From positions 205,332 to 269,331 of the forward strand of contig JAHDFD010000001.1 in assembly GCA_020628375.1 (NCBI GenBank): 64,000 bases of DNA. Reading direction: 5' to 3'. This DNA is from Chitinophagales bacterium. Its GTDB lineage: Bacteria; Bacteroidota; Bacteroidia; Chitinophagales; UBA2359. Each line of letters begins with the position of its first letter. Position 1 is the stretch's first letter. The position numbers were made by a program, and so were the translations under genes. The notes beneath the pieces were generated by a model, which was not told where the DNA came from, searched no databases, and worked only from the letters and a program-made list of their open reading frames with translations. Of the stretch, positions 19,098 through 30,300 are shown piece after piece.

Positions 19098-19426
19098 TTT
19101 ACAATACAATTTTCTGATAGAACTACTGAATACATTTCTATCATATCAGATACCAAACTATGTACGTTCTGAATAGATATTTGTTTGCGTTTAAAGTATA
19201 AATAGCTAAAATAGAATTAAGGAATACAATAAATATTTCCTGCTTTTTAGGTAAAAATAAGTACAGAATCTTATTTCAAAACAAAAAAAATAAAGCCAAC
19301 ATACTGATTTTTAATACATTATATTAAAAAAAACAGTAATTTCAAATCTTAAAGTCATTTTTGACGTATAATACAACTTTACAGTATAATTGTGCGTTAA
19401 CGCTCTTAAATTAAAACCTCTACTAC
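19098..19426. other. AT-rich divergent intergenic region
   Basis: About 330 bp between the minus-strand helical-repeat gene and the plus-strand secreted protein. Promoters for both must lie here, but I see only imperfect -7 boxes (GATATTTG near 19171). No hairpin with a T tract and no small ORF with coding character. Confidence 0.5.
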
Positions 19427-21805
19427 GTGTACAAGTCATATATAAGTTGCTTACTCTCTCTTCTTCTGCACTTTGGATTAGTTGCTAATTGTGATTATCA
19501 GACAATCCCATTTCTTATTGGTGCTGAAGATTATTGTGACGAAGTCGGTATAGATACTAATACCTTTTCAAGTGGTGGACAATATTTGCACAATATAGAA
19601 CACAACGATTGGGTATCTTATAATATAAATGTTCCTGCTACTAATATATATACCTTACGTTTTTCTTATGCAAAGAATAGCCCGACTGGAAGTATGACTA
19701 TTACTCAGGATGGTCAAGCAGGTGCGAGCTTTGTTCTTAATCCCACAGGTAGTTGGGAAAACTACCAAATAGTAGAGCAAACCATACCATTGGTTGCTGG
19801 TTCTTCAACCTTAAAATTTACATTTACTAATCCCACTGCACCAACCAATGGAATTCTGAATTTAGACTTTTTTCAAATTTATGCTAATTGCGAACCAGTA
19901 GGTACAGCCTGTGATGATGGGAATATAGCTACTAATAACGATGTAGAAGATGGTAATTGTGTTTGTAGTGGTACACCATGTTCTCCTACACAAATCCCTG
20001 CACTTATTGAATCGGCAATGTATTGTAATGGCTTTGGAACAGTGTTAATAGATGGGGCTTCAGCTCATATTGAACATGGCGACTGGCATGCCTATCAAAT
20101 TAATATTCCACAAACCAAAACCTATAATTTTATTTACAAATATGCTAAAAACAGCTCTGGTGGTAGCATGAATCTTTACCAAGATGGTTCTTTTATTACA
20201 ACCATAAATATTCCTCCTACCAATAGTTGGAATGACTTTAATATACATACACAAAAGATAACACTGTCCGCTTCTTCATCTTCTTCTTTACGAATGGATT
20301 TTGAGTATCCTGAAGCTCCAGAAAATGGTATTCTCTCTTTAGATTATATCAGTATTCAGGAATTAGATTGTGATGATATATCTATTCCAACTACAACAGC
20401 TGTACAAGCTGAAACTTATTGTGATAAAGTAGGCATACAAATCGTAAATAATGGGACTAGTGTTGGATATACCAACCATAATAATTGGGTAAGTTATAAT
20501 ATTAGTGTTCCTGCAAGTCAGGAATATAGTTTTAATTACCACTATTCAAAATTAAGTGCTGATGGAGCATTGAAGATTTATCAGGATAATGTTTTGGTTG
20601 CCGATATTAATTCACCTGCTACGGGAAGTTGGACAACTTATGACAATCATAGTGTACCTATTAACTTACAGGCTTCCGCCTCTTCTGAGTTAAGAGTCGT
20701 TTTTGACAACGCTACTTCTCCTCAAGCAGGTGTAATGAATCTGGATTATTTTACTATAAATACTATCGACCCCTGTGAGAATTTCTCTTATTTTGGAAGT
20801 CATTCTATCAATAATGGAAATTTGGTTAATAGCACAAGCGTTGACTGTCAAATTGGAGACCTCGTTAGGTTAGTTCCAAGTATTAATGCTAGCTGGGAGT
20901 GGATAAATCCAGCAGGAAGTTCAGTTATACTTAATGAACTGTCTTTTACCATTTCAAATGCTAATCAATTTGGAACATATACTGCAAGTTATACCAATGA
21001 AGATAATTGTGAAGCAAGCTTAACCTACACTTTAAATTCAAGCTGTCCCCTACCTGGAACAGCCTGTGATGATGGTAACTCCAACACAGAAAATGATGTA
21101 GAAGACGGAAGCTGTAATTGTGCCGGAACTTTAATGGCATATCGTATTAGCATGAATACAGCTGTCAGAGGATATAAACATATTTATCTTGATTGTTTCG
21201 ATTGTAAGATGCACAAAGATCTGAATGATCTTAATTTGATTCCTAATGCTCAACCATTTAACATTGAACCATTTTATTATAATGGCAACGAATCTATCAA
21301 CCCTGTTCCTGATACTATGGTTGACTGGATATTGGTTGTAGCCAGAGATGGTGCTGGTAATGCTTTGGATAGGATTGCGGCTATTATGCATCAAGATGCA
21401 AGTGTTACCAATATTAATGGTAGTTCTGAATTGATTTTTGAAAATCTACCTATTACCGGACAATATTATATCAGTGTACATCATAAAGGTCATTTGGGTA
21501 TTATTTCTGATCAACTTATCGATGGGAATGCCTTTGTTGATTTTACCGATGAAAATAATATAGAAGGAGATAACCAAGCTCAGGTTTTAGATGGTGATGC
21601 CTACATGCACTCTGGTGATTATAATAATAATGGCGTTATTAATTCCGAAGACTTTAATGAATGGTCTTCTTCTGGTGGTGAAGTAAATGTTTACAAACCT
21701 TATGATGCTGATGGTAATGGTATTATTAATAATCTGGATTATAATGCCTGGGCGAACAATCGATCAAAACTTGGGGCAGAACCAATTATCGATGCTGATT
21801 ACTAA
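19427..21805 (+). CDS. Secreted triple-CBM6-like, dockerin-like protein
   Basis: 792 residues, GTG start followed by a signal peptide ('SYISCLLSLLLHFGLVANC'). Three CBM6-like beta-sandwich modules occur at ~25-160, 185-310 and 320-440 (shared 'HNDWVSYNI', 'GSMTI.QDG', 'GSW..Y', 'LNLDYF'). An Ig/PKD-like domain follows (~445-545), then a 'GTACDDGNSNTENDV' Cys linker also used in the protein at 37950-40787. The ~570-720 domain ('LIPNAQPF', 'VDWILVVARDG', 'YYISVHHKGHLGI') is shared with the protein at 61595-62824. Two Ca-binding dockerin-like loops ('GDYNNNGVINSEDFN', 'YDADGNGIINNLDYN') close it. Likely binds extracellular polysaccharide. It contains HIYLDCFDC where relatives usually have no cysteines. 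Confidence 0.85.
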   Translation: MYKSYISCLLSLLLHFGLVANCDYQTIPFLIGAEDYCDEVGIDTNTFSSGGQYLHNIEHNDWVSYNINVPATNIYTLRFSYAKNSPTGSMTITQDGQAGASFVLNPTGSWENYQIVEQTIPLVAGSSTLKFTFTNPTAPTNGILNLDFFQIYANCEPVGTACDDGNIATNNDVEDGNCVCSGTPCSPTQIPALIESAMYCNGFGTVLIDGASAHIEHGDWHAYQINIPQTKTYNFIYKYAKNSSGGSMNLYQDGSFITTINIPPTNSWNDFNIHTQKITLSASSSSSLRMDFEYPEAPENGILSLDYISIQELDCDDISIPTTTAVQAETYCDKVGIQIVNNGTSVGYTNHNNWVSYNISVPASQEYSFNYHYSKLSADGALKIYQDNVLVADINSPATGSWTTYDNHSVPINLQASASSELRVVFDNATSPQAGVMNLDYFTINTIDPCENFSYFGSHSINNGNLVNSTSVDCQIGDLVRLVPSINASWEWINPAGSSVILNELSFTISNANQFGTYTASYTNEDNCEASLTYTLNSSCPLPGTACDDGNSNTENDVEDGSCNCAGTLMAYRISMNTAVRGYKHIYLDCFDCKMHKDLNDLNLIPNAQPFNIEPFYYNGNESINPVPDTMVDWILVVARDGAGNALDRIAAIMHQDASVTNINGSSELIFENLPITGQYYISVHHKGHLGIISDQLIDGNAFVDFTDENNIEGDNQAQVLDGDAYMHSGDYNNNGVINSEDFNEWSSSGGEVNVYKPYDADGNGIINNLDYNAWANNRSKLGAEPIIDADY

Positions 21806-21814
21806 TCTCGTTTT

Positions 21815-22174
21815 ATGCGCAAAATGAAATTTTGGATTTACTTAGAGATAGACTTGATTGATTTAAAGCCAAAATTTGAGAAAATTTTCAATGTTAATAA
21901 TTTATATCGTGATTACGAAAATGTTTGGGAATGGATTGAATCAAGTGATAGAAATTCGAAAATTTATCTGAATATAAGCAGACCTCATAATTGGCAAAAT
22001 GGTGACTTTAAGAAACCAATAATAATAATAGTTGAATCAAATAATCAAAAGAAGTTAAGTGAAGAAAAAATAGCTTATGCTATCAAAACTGAACTTAAAT
22101 GTGAGGTCTTTACCGGAGAAATTTTTGCCGATAATAATAATGATCTGGTAATCAAAGAAAAAAGAAAATATTAA
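21815..22174 (+). CDS. Small soluble protein, unknown
   Basis: 119 residues, starting 9 bp after the secreted protein (Met1 or Met4). No signal peptide or TM. Predicted alpha/beta: 'KMKFWIYLEIDL', 'VWEWIESSDRNSKIYLNIS', 'KKPIIIIVESN', 'EKIAYAIKTELKCEVFTGEIF'. Small acidic alpha/beta proteins like this occur among immunity-type proteins, but I cannot place it in a family and make no functional claim. Confidence 0.6.
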   Translation: MRKMKFWIYLEIDLIDLKPKFEKIFNVNNLYRDYENVWEWIESSDRNSKIYLNISRPHNWQNGDFKKPIIIIVESNNQKKLSEEKIAYAIKTELKCEVFTGEIFADNNNDLVIKEKRKY

Positions 22175-22333
22175 AACACCAACTTCTAAAAGTCTATATC
22201 TCAGCAAAAGAAAAGTGTATTTAGTATTCTGAGTACCTAAAACTTATTCGATTGTCAACTTTTATATTATAAGTTACAAACAGCTACATAATTAATGTAG
22301 TATTTTTATTGACTTATATTGTAATTACCAGCT

Positions 22334-24238
22334 TTGTCGAATGAAATAAAAACATACAAGACCAACAAGAGTCAAATCGACTATATTGCATTTTTGAAAG
22401 ATGCTTTTAACCTTACTCGTAGAAAAGATTTTAAAAAGTGCGATGCTAAAATAGAAGATTTAAGAAAATTGTCCTTTAAGAAAGATGATGCTTTAGGAAT
22501 GCTCACAGTTGAATTAGCTTGTGTTTACAATTATATCGCGCAAAATGATTTAAAATCAACTAATAAGCATATAAATAACTTTGATGATCTTTACAATAAA
22601 ATAAGATACCGCTTTCATAGAGAAACTATTTTCGCTCAAATTTTACAGCGTTTTTATAATATTAAAAGTGCATACTTCAGAAATGTCCAAGCTTTGGATA
22701 TGGCTATTTTATATAGTAACAAAGCGTTAACTATTGCTAAAGAAATAAATGATACTCGATTTATTATTAATGTTACGGTTAGCCTTAGTAATCTTTATCA
22801 TTATGAACGTCAATTTGATAAAGCAATAAATATTTTAAAACAGGCATTTGAAAAATTGAAGGATTTACCTGAATTTAAAGGAAAAAATGTTCTACACTAT
22901 TGCCTAGCAGACAATCAATCATCACTTGGTTTGCACATAGATGCTAATAATAATTTTAATAAAGCTATCTATTGGGCTGTAAGAGAAAATAATATAAATA
23001 ACATTATTGCAATCATTTGTGGTCAAGCGCTTAATTGTTTACACTCAGAAGAATTATATCCTGAAGCTAAGTCTATATTGGATAAAGCCTCTATACTTAT
23101 TCAAGAAAAAGATTATAAAGCTACAGATGAAATATTGATAGAATACTATAAGGTGTGGAGTATGTACCATGTCAAAGAAAAACAATATCAAAATGCTCTC
23201 GATATTTTATCGCCTTATTTATCTATAGTTGAAATACCACAATTACAACAACGCATACAAATATTCAAACTAATTACAGAAGCTTATATCGGTCTTGGTG
23301 AGCAAGAGAAAGCTTTTGAATATTTACAGAAATATACTGAGTTCCAGGATCAGGAATATCAGAATGCCCGTTCCATTTATTTTAAACGTCAGGAAATCTA
23401 CCTGGATAGTTTACAAGATAAAGTAGATGATAGTCAGAAAGATCTGGAAAAAGAGATTGCCCATCGTCAGCAATTAGAACGCGACAAAGAAGAAATTCTT
23501 AAGCTGACCGATCTTACCATGAATCAAAAAGAAGCTCTGGAACAAAAGTCGGAAGATCTGGAAAGAATGAACCAACAGCTTGAACACTTCAGCCGTATGG
23601 TTGCCCACGATTTGAAAGAACCACTTCGTACCATGCACAGTTTTGCTCAAATACTTGAACAGGGAGAGAAAAATAACTTACAGGAATCGTCATTGGAGTT
23701 TTTGAATTATATAGTTGAAGGCTCAGATAGAATGCAGAAGCTGATAAGTAGCATACTGGAGTATTCAAAACTAGGGAATAAACAATTAGTGTTCAAAGAT
23801 GTAGATGTTAATATGCTAATTGAAAGCACATTGGCAGATTTACGTAATCAAATACAACGAACAAATGCAAAAATAGAGGTTAAAGCCGTACCTCCTGTTA
23901 AAGGTGTTCCGGCAATGATTAAATTATTATTTCAGAATTTAATCTCCAATGCCCTAAAATTCATTCCCGACGATAGAACTCCTCATATTAAAATTGGTGC
24001 AGAAATAATTGATGGTAAGATCAGTTATTACGTTTCAGATAATGGTATTGGTATTGCTGAAGAAAACATCGGGAAAGTATTTGAAGTATTTACCCGATTG
24101 AACAAAAAAAGTGCTTACGAAGGCTCAGGTTTAGGCTTAGCCAGTTGCCACCGGATCATCGAATTACATAATGGTGGAATCTGGTTAGAAAGCGAACCAG
24201 ATAAAGGCACAACTTTTTACTTCACATTCCAGTCATAA
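22334..24238 (+). CDS. Cytoplasmic TPR-coupled sensor histidine kinase
   Basis: 634 residues. Residues ~1-345 are TPR-type helical repeats ('LYHYERQFDKAINILKQAFE', 'LITEAYIGLGEQEKAFEYL'), ~355-415 a coiled coil, then HisKA with 'VAHDLKEPLRTM' (phospho-acceptor His ~425) and HATPase_c: N box 'LLFQNLISNALKFI', G1 'VSDNGIGIAEENI', F box 'VFEVFTRLN', G2 'GSGLGLA', and 'GTTFYFTF' at the end. There is no TM or signal peptide, so the TPR array likely senses a cytosolic partner. No response regulator is adjacent (orphan). The start is TTG; the next in-frame Met is ~55 codons later and would cut the repeats. Confidence 0.9.
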   Translation: MSNEIKTYKTNKSQIDYIAFLKDAFNLTRRKDFKKCDAKIEDLRKLSFKKDDALGMLTVELACVYNYIAQNDLKSTNKHINNFDDLYNKIRYRFHRETIFAQILQRFYNIKSAYFRNVQALDMAILYSNKALTIAKEINDTRFIINVTVSLSNLYHYERQFDKAINILKQAFEKLKDLPEFKGKNVLHYCLADNQSSLGLHIDANNNFNKAIYWAVRENNINNIIAIICGQALNCLHSEELYPEAKSILDKASILIQEKDYKATDEILIEYYKVWSMYHVKEKQYQNALDILSPYLSIVEIPQLQQRIQIFKLITEAYIGLGEQEKAFEYLQKYTEFQDQEYQNARSIYFKRQEIYLDSLQDKVDDSQKDLEKEIAHRQQLERDKEEILKLTDLTMNQKEALEQKSEDLERMNQQLEHFSRMVAHDLKEPLRTMHSFAQILEQGEKNNLQESSLEFLNYIVEGSDRMQKLISSILEYSKLGNKQLVFKDVDVNMLIESTLADLRNQIQRTNAKIEVKAVPPVKGVPAMIKLLFQNLISNALKFIPDDRTPHIKIGAEIIDGKISYYVSDNGIGIAEENIGKVFEVFTRLNKKSAYEGSGLGLASCHRIIELHNGGIWLESEPDKGTTFYFTFQS

Positions 24239-24240
24239 AA

Positions 24241-24274
24241 AAATCCCTCTATACTTTTTTGTACAGAGGGATTT
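24241..24274 (-). terminator. Hairpin with minus-strand T tract (giant gene side)
   Basis: AAATCCCTCT...AGAGGGATTT (24241-24250 / 24265-24274), preceded on the plus strand by A residues that become a seven-T tail on the minus strand. It directly follows the kinase stop but is better oriented to stop transcripts from the giant minus-strand gene. Confidence 0.7.
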
Positions 24275-24305
24275 ATTATCCAAAAAATTTGTCATCCTTA
24301 TAAAC

Positions 24306-24337
24306 GCTATCAGAGAACGCAATTATTCTCTGATAGC
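24306..24337 (+). terminator. Intrinsic terminator of the histidine kinase
   Basis: A 12-bp perfect stem GCTATCAGAGAA / TTCTCTGATAGC with an 8-nt loop and ATTTTTCT on the plus side. With 24241-24274 it forms an interleaved pair of terminators between convergent genes. Confidence 0.75.
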
Positions 24338-24346
24338 ATTTTTCTA

Positions 24347-27300
24347 TTAGTGCTTGATAAACTTCGTATTCACTACACTGTTTCCATCTTGTAAAGTAAT
24401 GAAGTAAGTACCGATCGTATAATCCTGAACATCCAGTATTAACGTATTCTCACCACCTTCAACATCTGTTTCAATGTACTCAACTACCTTTCCGGTTACA
24501 TCATATACAGTTACGAATACAGTATTTGAAACCGTTGCCTGATAATCGATATACAACGTAGCACTTGTTGGTACCGGTCGTACACTGATAATCGTTTCTT
24601 CTGAAACTCTTACCAATTTGATCACTTCTGATACAACTTCTGTATTTCCTTCAAAATCTGTTGCTTTCAAACGGTAGAAGTTTTCACCTGTTTGTGCTTC
24701 TATATCCATGAAATTATAAGCTGAAGGTGTACTGCTGTTGCCAGCACCATTTACATAAGTAATTACTTCAAAATCGATTCCATTGAAAGAACGCTCTAAA
24801 GTGAAGAAATCATTCTCATTTTCTGTAGCTGTTGTCCAGAAAACATTGTTTCTTTCACGCTCTACTTCTCCTTCAAAAGTAATCAACTCTATTGCTGTAA
24901 CAGTACAGTCAACAATTGGTCCTCCATAAGTAACTTCACAATCATTTGCATCAACTATTAAAACTGTATAGTTGGTCAAATTATCATAAGGGCCAAATGA
25001 GAATCCTTCTTCTACCGTTTGTGTTTCTCCATTTACAGTAATAGTATATGGTGCTTCACCACCGATAATAGAACCAATAACATTGTAGGCTGTTCCTCCA
25101 CTATTACAAGGGTTCTCAATTTCAAGTACAATATCATCACAACTCTTCGAGCATTCTCCCGGTTGTCCGCTTAATGCTAAGCTAGGACAAACACCTGCCG
25201 GATCGGCTATTACAAAATTGTAAGGCGTTTGATCAGGGAATGAACCAATAACTGTTAAACCTGCACTTACACCTTCTTCATTAAGCGTTCCTGAAACATT
25301 ATATGTTCCACTTCCACCACTTATCAGAATAGCAAGCGAATAAGTACTTCCATCTTCACTACATTCTGTAATGATTTCAGCACTGATCGGCGTATCGCAA
25401 ACATCATCAGCACAATCTACAGAACCAATAATTCCTTCAGAAATACCACAAGCATTTTCCACATAGAATATTACTTCACCACTTTCTCCTGCATCAGCTG
25501 TATAACTATCTCCTGTGAATATTTGTCCGTTAACAACATGTGTTATCGTCGAACCTTCACATGCAGTTATTCCCACACTACATCCATCTTCAGCAGTAAA
25601 TAACTCCACTCCATTATTCGGATCAGGAAGAACGTTAATTTCAAAAGTAACCGAGGTTGCTTCTGTACAATATTCAGCTCCAGCAGGAATAGTAGCAGAA
25701 ACTTCCATAGTCATAATATCACATGAAGTATTCTCCATAGCTTCAATTGAGATCATTGTAACACCCATTTCTCCGGTTGACCAGATAATGTCATCTTCAT
25801 CAGCATTATCTACTATTACTTCCAGATCAAGCATTTCGCCTGCACAAGCAGTCAATTCTCCTATACCAGCTCCGGCGATCATAATTTCAGGACATGGCTC
25901 CAATACTACATTTACATAAGTATCATCATCATCCGTAACTTCTTCTCCAGAATCAGTTCCTGTAGCTGTTACTGTTGCAACGTTGATAAAGTCTTCTGTT
26001 ACATTATCAATCGTACATTCATAACTGAATAAATCTCCAGGCATTAATGGATCAAACTGGTAAACAGCATCACAATTAGGTGATAATGGATCGCTTACTA
26101 CAATATTCGATAATGGTTCAGTACCAATATTGGTAACTGTAATAGTGAATGTTGCAGTACCTCCGCTATAGATCGTCTGGAAGTCATTCTGATTGTCAGC
26201 ATCATCTTTCACGATTAGAATAGCAGGTGCACCAGTTACTAAACAATCTTCAACCGTAATGGTAATTTCTGCTGCATCTTCCGGACAAGCATCAGTACCA
26301 CCAACTGTATAAGTGAAAGTATAAGTTCCTGTTGCGAATCCATTTGCATCGAATAAAGAAGCAGCTGCATTTCCGTCAGCATCAGTAAATATACCACCTG
26401 TATCTGCACCTTCTAATAGTTCAGTCAGGTTTGCTATTGAGTTTCCTTCTTCTGCGTTATTACAAACTGTTGCTGCAACATCTGCACCTGCTGTTGGTGC
26501 ATCACCTACACTTACAGTTACATCATCAGATGCTGAACAGATATAGTCAGTACCTGAAATCGTTGTTATTCCAAATACGGTAACTGTATAAGTAGCAGTA
26601 CCATTTGGTGTTACCGAAATTGAAGCAGTAGTTTCTCCTGTACTCCATTCAAATGTAGCATTAGGATCATCTGAACTAGCTGTTAAAGTAATTGCATCTC
26701 CACCACAAGCAAAGATGTCTTCTCCTGCATCTACACTTGGTACAGAATTGAATACTGCAAATGCTGTTGCAGTATATTCACAATCAGCTGCATTTGTTAA
26801 TGTTACTGTGAAACTTCCAAATCCATTTGCAACATCATCATTCGTTACAGTAATAGAACTTGTTGTTTCACCATTACTCCATTCATAAGAATAACCATCC
26901 GGTGCCGTTAATGTAATCGTTTCACCAACACAAGCTACTTGCGATTCGATTGAAATATCCGGTGTATCTGTTACCTCAACCATTTGACTCGCAGAACAAC
27001 CATTTCCATTATCTGTAACTGTTAACGTAAAAATTCCTGCAACTCCAGGCATATAATCTGCTGTATTCGCTACTAAATTTCCTTCAGCATCTACCCATTC
27101 GTAAGTATAATCACCTTCAGGTCCATTAATTGTACCTGATGCATCACATGGTGCAGACAAAGTAAATACAGGTCCTTCGTTTATAGAAACATCTACAGTT
27201 ATAGGCTCACTCACACAACCACTTCCAGTTGCGATAATTGTATAAGTTCCTGCTTCTGTTACAGTTAATTCACTTACATTCTCTGTTACGTTTCCACTTG

Positions 27301-30300
27301 GATCGGTAAATGTGTAACCTGAAACCGGAACATCACCTGTAATTTGTAATCCTGCATTAATGATTCCAAATGAGTTCGTATCATTAGAAATCCACCCATC
27401 ATTCGTTAACTCTAATGATGAACCTTCTGGTTCTCCATCCTGAGCGACTAATATATCAGTAGTTTGTAAACCAGCAGCAGGACCATCTACTGCTTGTAAT
27501 ACACCACCATAGCTAATGAATTCAATGATCGTTGAAGAACAAGTGTCAACTAAAGCAATACCATCTGGTCCATTTTGGATACCACTGATTGGGAATGAAA
27601 TTGCTCCATATCCATTACTTTGGTCTGCTATAGTATTTCCACCTAAGAATACTTCATTATATTCAGCACCATTACTACCATTGTACAAATAAAGTGCGTA
27701 ACAATCAAGTGATCCTACAGGACCGGAAATCTCAATAGCTTCACCTTCATCACTACCTGCATCGTCATAATGAATTTCTGAAATAAATGCTGTATTTCCA
27801 TTACCATTGATTCCTCCACCAGTAGGAGAAATAATAATTTCATCGCTTGAACATGCAGCAATTGGGTCAATTGCGTCTGGTGCTTCAAAACCAGCACAGA
27901 AGTTGCAATCCTGAACGGTTATCGTAAATACTGCAGTATCGCCTTCACATGCTCCGTTTGCCGGAACAATATATTGATAATTATATGCTCCTGTAAAAGT
28001 GCCATCCAGATTAATTTCTGTTGTACTTAAAGGCATATCAACAAAATCTAACCAAGTACCATTATCATCTGCAGTTGCATCCAATAATGTAGCAATATCA
28101 ATTACTGTATTTCCTTCAGCACTATTGCTACAAACTGAAGCAAAACTATCGGCACCTGCAAAAGGTTGTGCATCAACGGTAACTGTTACCGGAATAGCTG
28201 CACTTGTACAGAATCCATCAGTAGCTACAACATAAATTGTTGAAGTAATACCTGCAGCAGGACTTGGATCGAAAGAGTTTCCTGTTCCTAACAAGTTACC
28301 ACCCGTAGCAGCATCATAGTATTCAAATGTAACTGGTGAAGCGGTTGCACCAACTTCCCCTGAAACAATTACGTCGTCAACTCTCCACGTTCCACCAGAA
28401 CTAGAAGCACCAACTCCATAAATTCTAAAGCAAGCAGTAGCACCTGCAGCAACGCCAAAATTCAGATTGATTGCTTCATTTGCTGTACTAACAAACGATA
28501 GGTTTGTTGAACCAGAAGCAACAGCATTTGTATAACCATCTGCTGAAGTATATACTTCATACGTATCAGGTCCTGAACCTGAAGCATCATCGAAGAACGA
28601 TAATGTATTAATTACCAATGATTGCGACGAACTTACACAGAACTCGAAGTAATCAGTTGCTTCATTATCTTCCCAATCGCTTGAAGAAAGTGCATCTCCA
28701 CCTCCGTTTCCAGCAGGGAAACCAGCCGCATTCAAACCAGCACCTAAAGTAGCATCACTACCCATTACGTCAACATTATCTGAAACGCCACCTACAAGCT
28801 CTCCTTCAAAATCCCATGTTACTGTAAACGGTGTACCAGAAGTTCCTCCACCATTATTATCAGTTGGGAATATTTCTGTGTCTCCACCTTCACAAACGGT
28901 TATATTATCAACTGAAGGATCGACAAAAGTTGAACAATCAACTCCGCAACCACATGCTACACCATTTACAGAACCCATAGCCGGAGCTGAAAGATCATAA
29001 CAACCAGTAACAGTTCCGTTTACTAAACCATCAATTGCATCACCTTCAGCAAAGGCTGGTGCATCACTATCCTGATAATTCAGTGCATACACTTCATAAG
29101 AGCCATCTGCTAGGTTCGGGAATGTACCGTCTGTTGCAATTGCGATGATCGTTCCACCCTGAACTAAAATATAAGTTTGAGAATAAGTATTACCTGCATC
29201 ATCGGTGCTTGCGAATGTGCCATCTTCTGCCACTGCGATTATAGTTGCTTCATCGCCATTACAAGGACAAACATCCAATACAGAAATTACCTGCTCTCCA
29301 CAATCACTTGGTTCTATAATTGCCACCAAAGTAGTATTAGCACATCCTGTTACATCGTTCGTTGCAGTTATTACATAGTTACCAGCCATTAAGCCTGTGA
29401 ACGAACCACCTGTAATTGTATAAGTAACATCTGTTTCAGGTGTAACAGTAATTTCACCACCTGCCAGATCATCACAAGTTGGTTGTAATACAGAATAATC
29501 TATTGTAGGAATTTCAGCATTAGCACCAACTGTTACTGTATTCGTTCCTGAACAATTAGTTGCATCATCAGTAGCCGTAATCGTATAAGTACCAGCCGGA
29601 ACATTCGATAATGAAGTTCCTGCTACACCATTGATCGTATAAGTAACTCCTGTTTGAGGATTATCAATAGTGATAGTACCACCTTCTGTACAAGTTGCAT
29701 CTGTTGCTTGTGCACTAACTGCTACTGTTACCACATCACTTCCAATTGTAATATTTTGCATAGCTTCACAACCAGTAACCGGATTTGCAGCTACCACTTC
29801 GTAAGTACCAGCAGCTAAATCGGCTAAATTGGTTGTTACACCATTGATCGTGTAAGTAATACCTGCCTGTGGATTATTGATCGAAATTGACCCAGGTCCA
29901 TCACAAGTCTCATTGCTCACAATTACATCTATAGTTGGAATATCGTCAGAAGTTCCAATAGTAACCGTATCTGAATCTGAACATCCTGTGTTATCATCAG
30001 TAGCAGTAATAGTATAAGTTCCTGCATTCAGGTCTTCAACAGGGCTAGCTGTAATAGCTACCGGAGCGCCTCCACCCACTGAGTAGGTATAGCTTACACC
30101 TGTATCGATCGTAATCGTAATACTTCCTCCCTGAGTACAAGTTGCATCTGTTGCAGATGCTGTTATCTGAGGTAAAGGATTAACTGTAAATACAATTGTT
30201 ATGTCTTCAACACAACCTTCATCTGAAGTGAAAGTGTAAGTAAATGTTGCTCCATCTCCTACTGTTACATTTGTTGTAATCAAAGGCTCACCCATAATAT

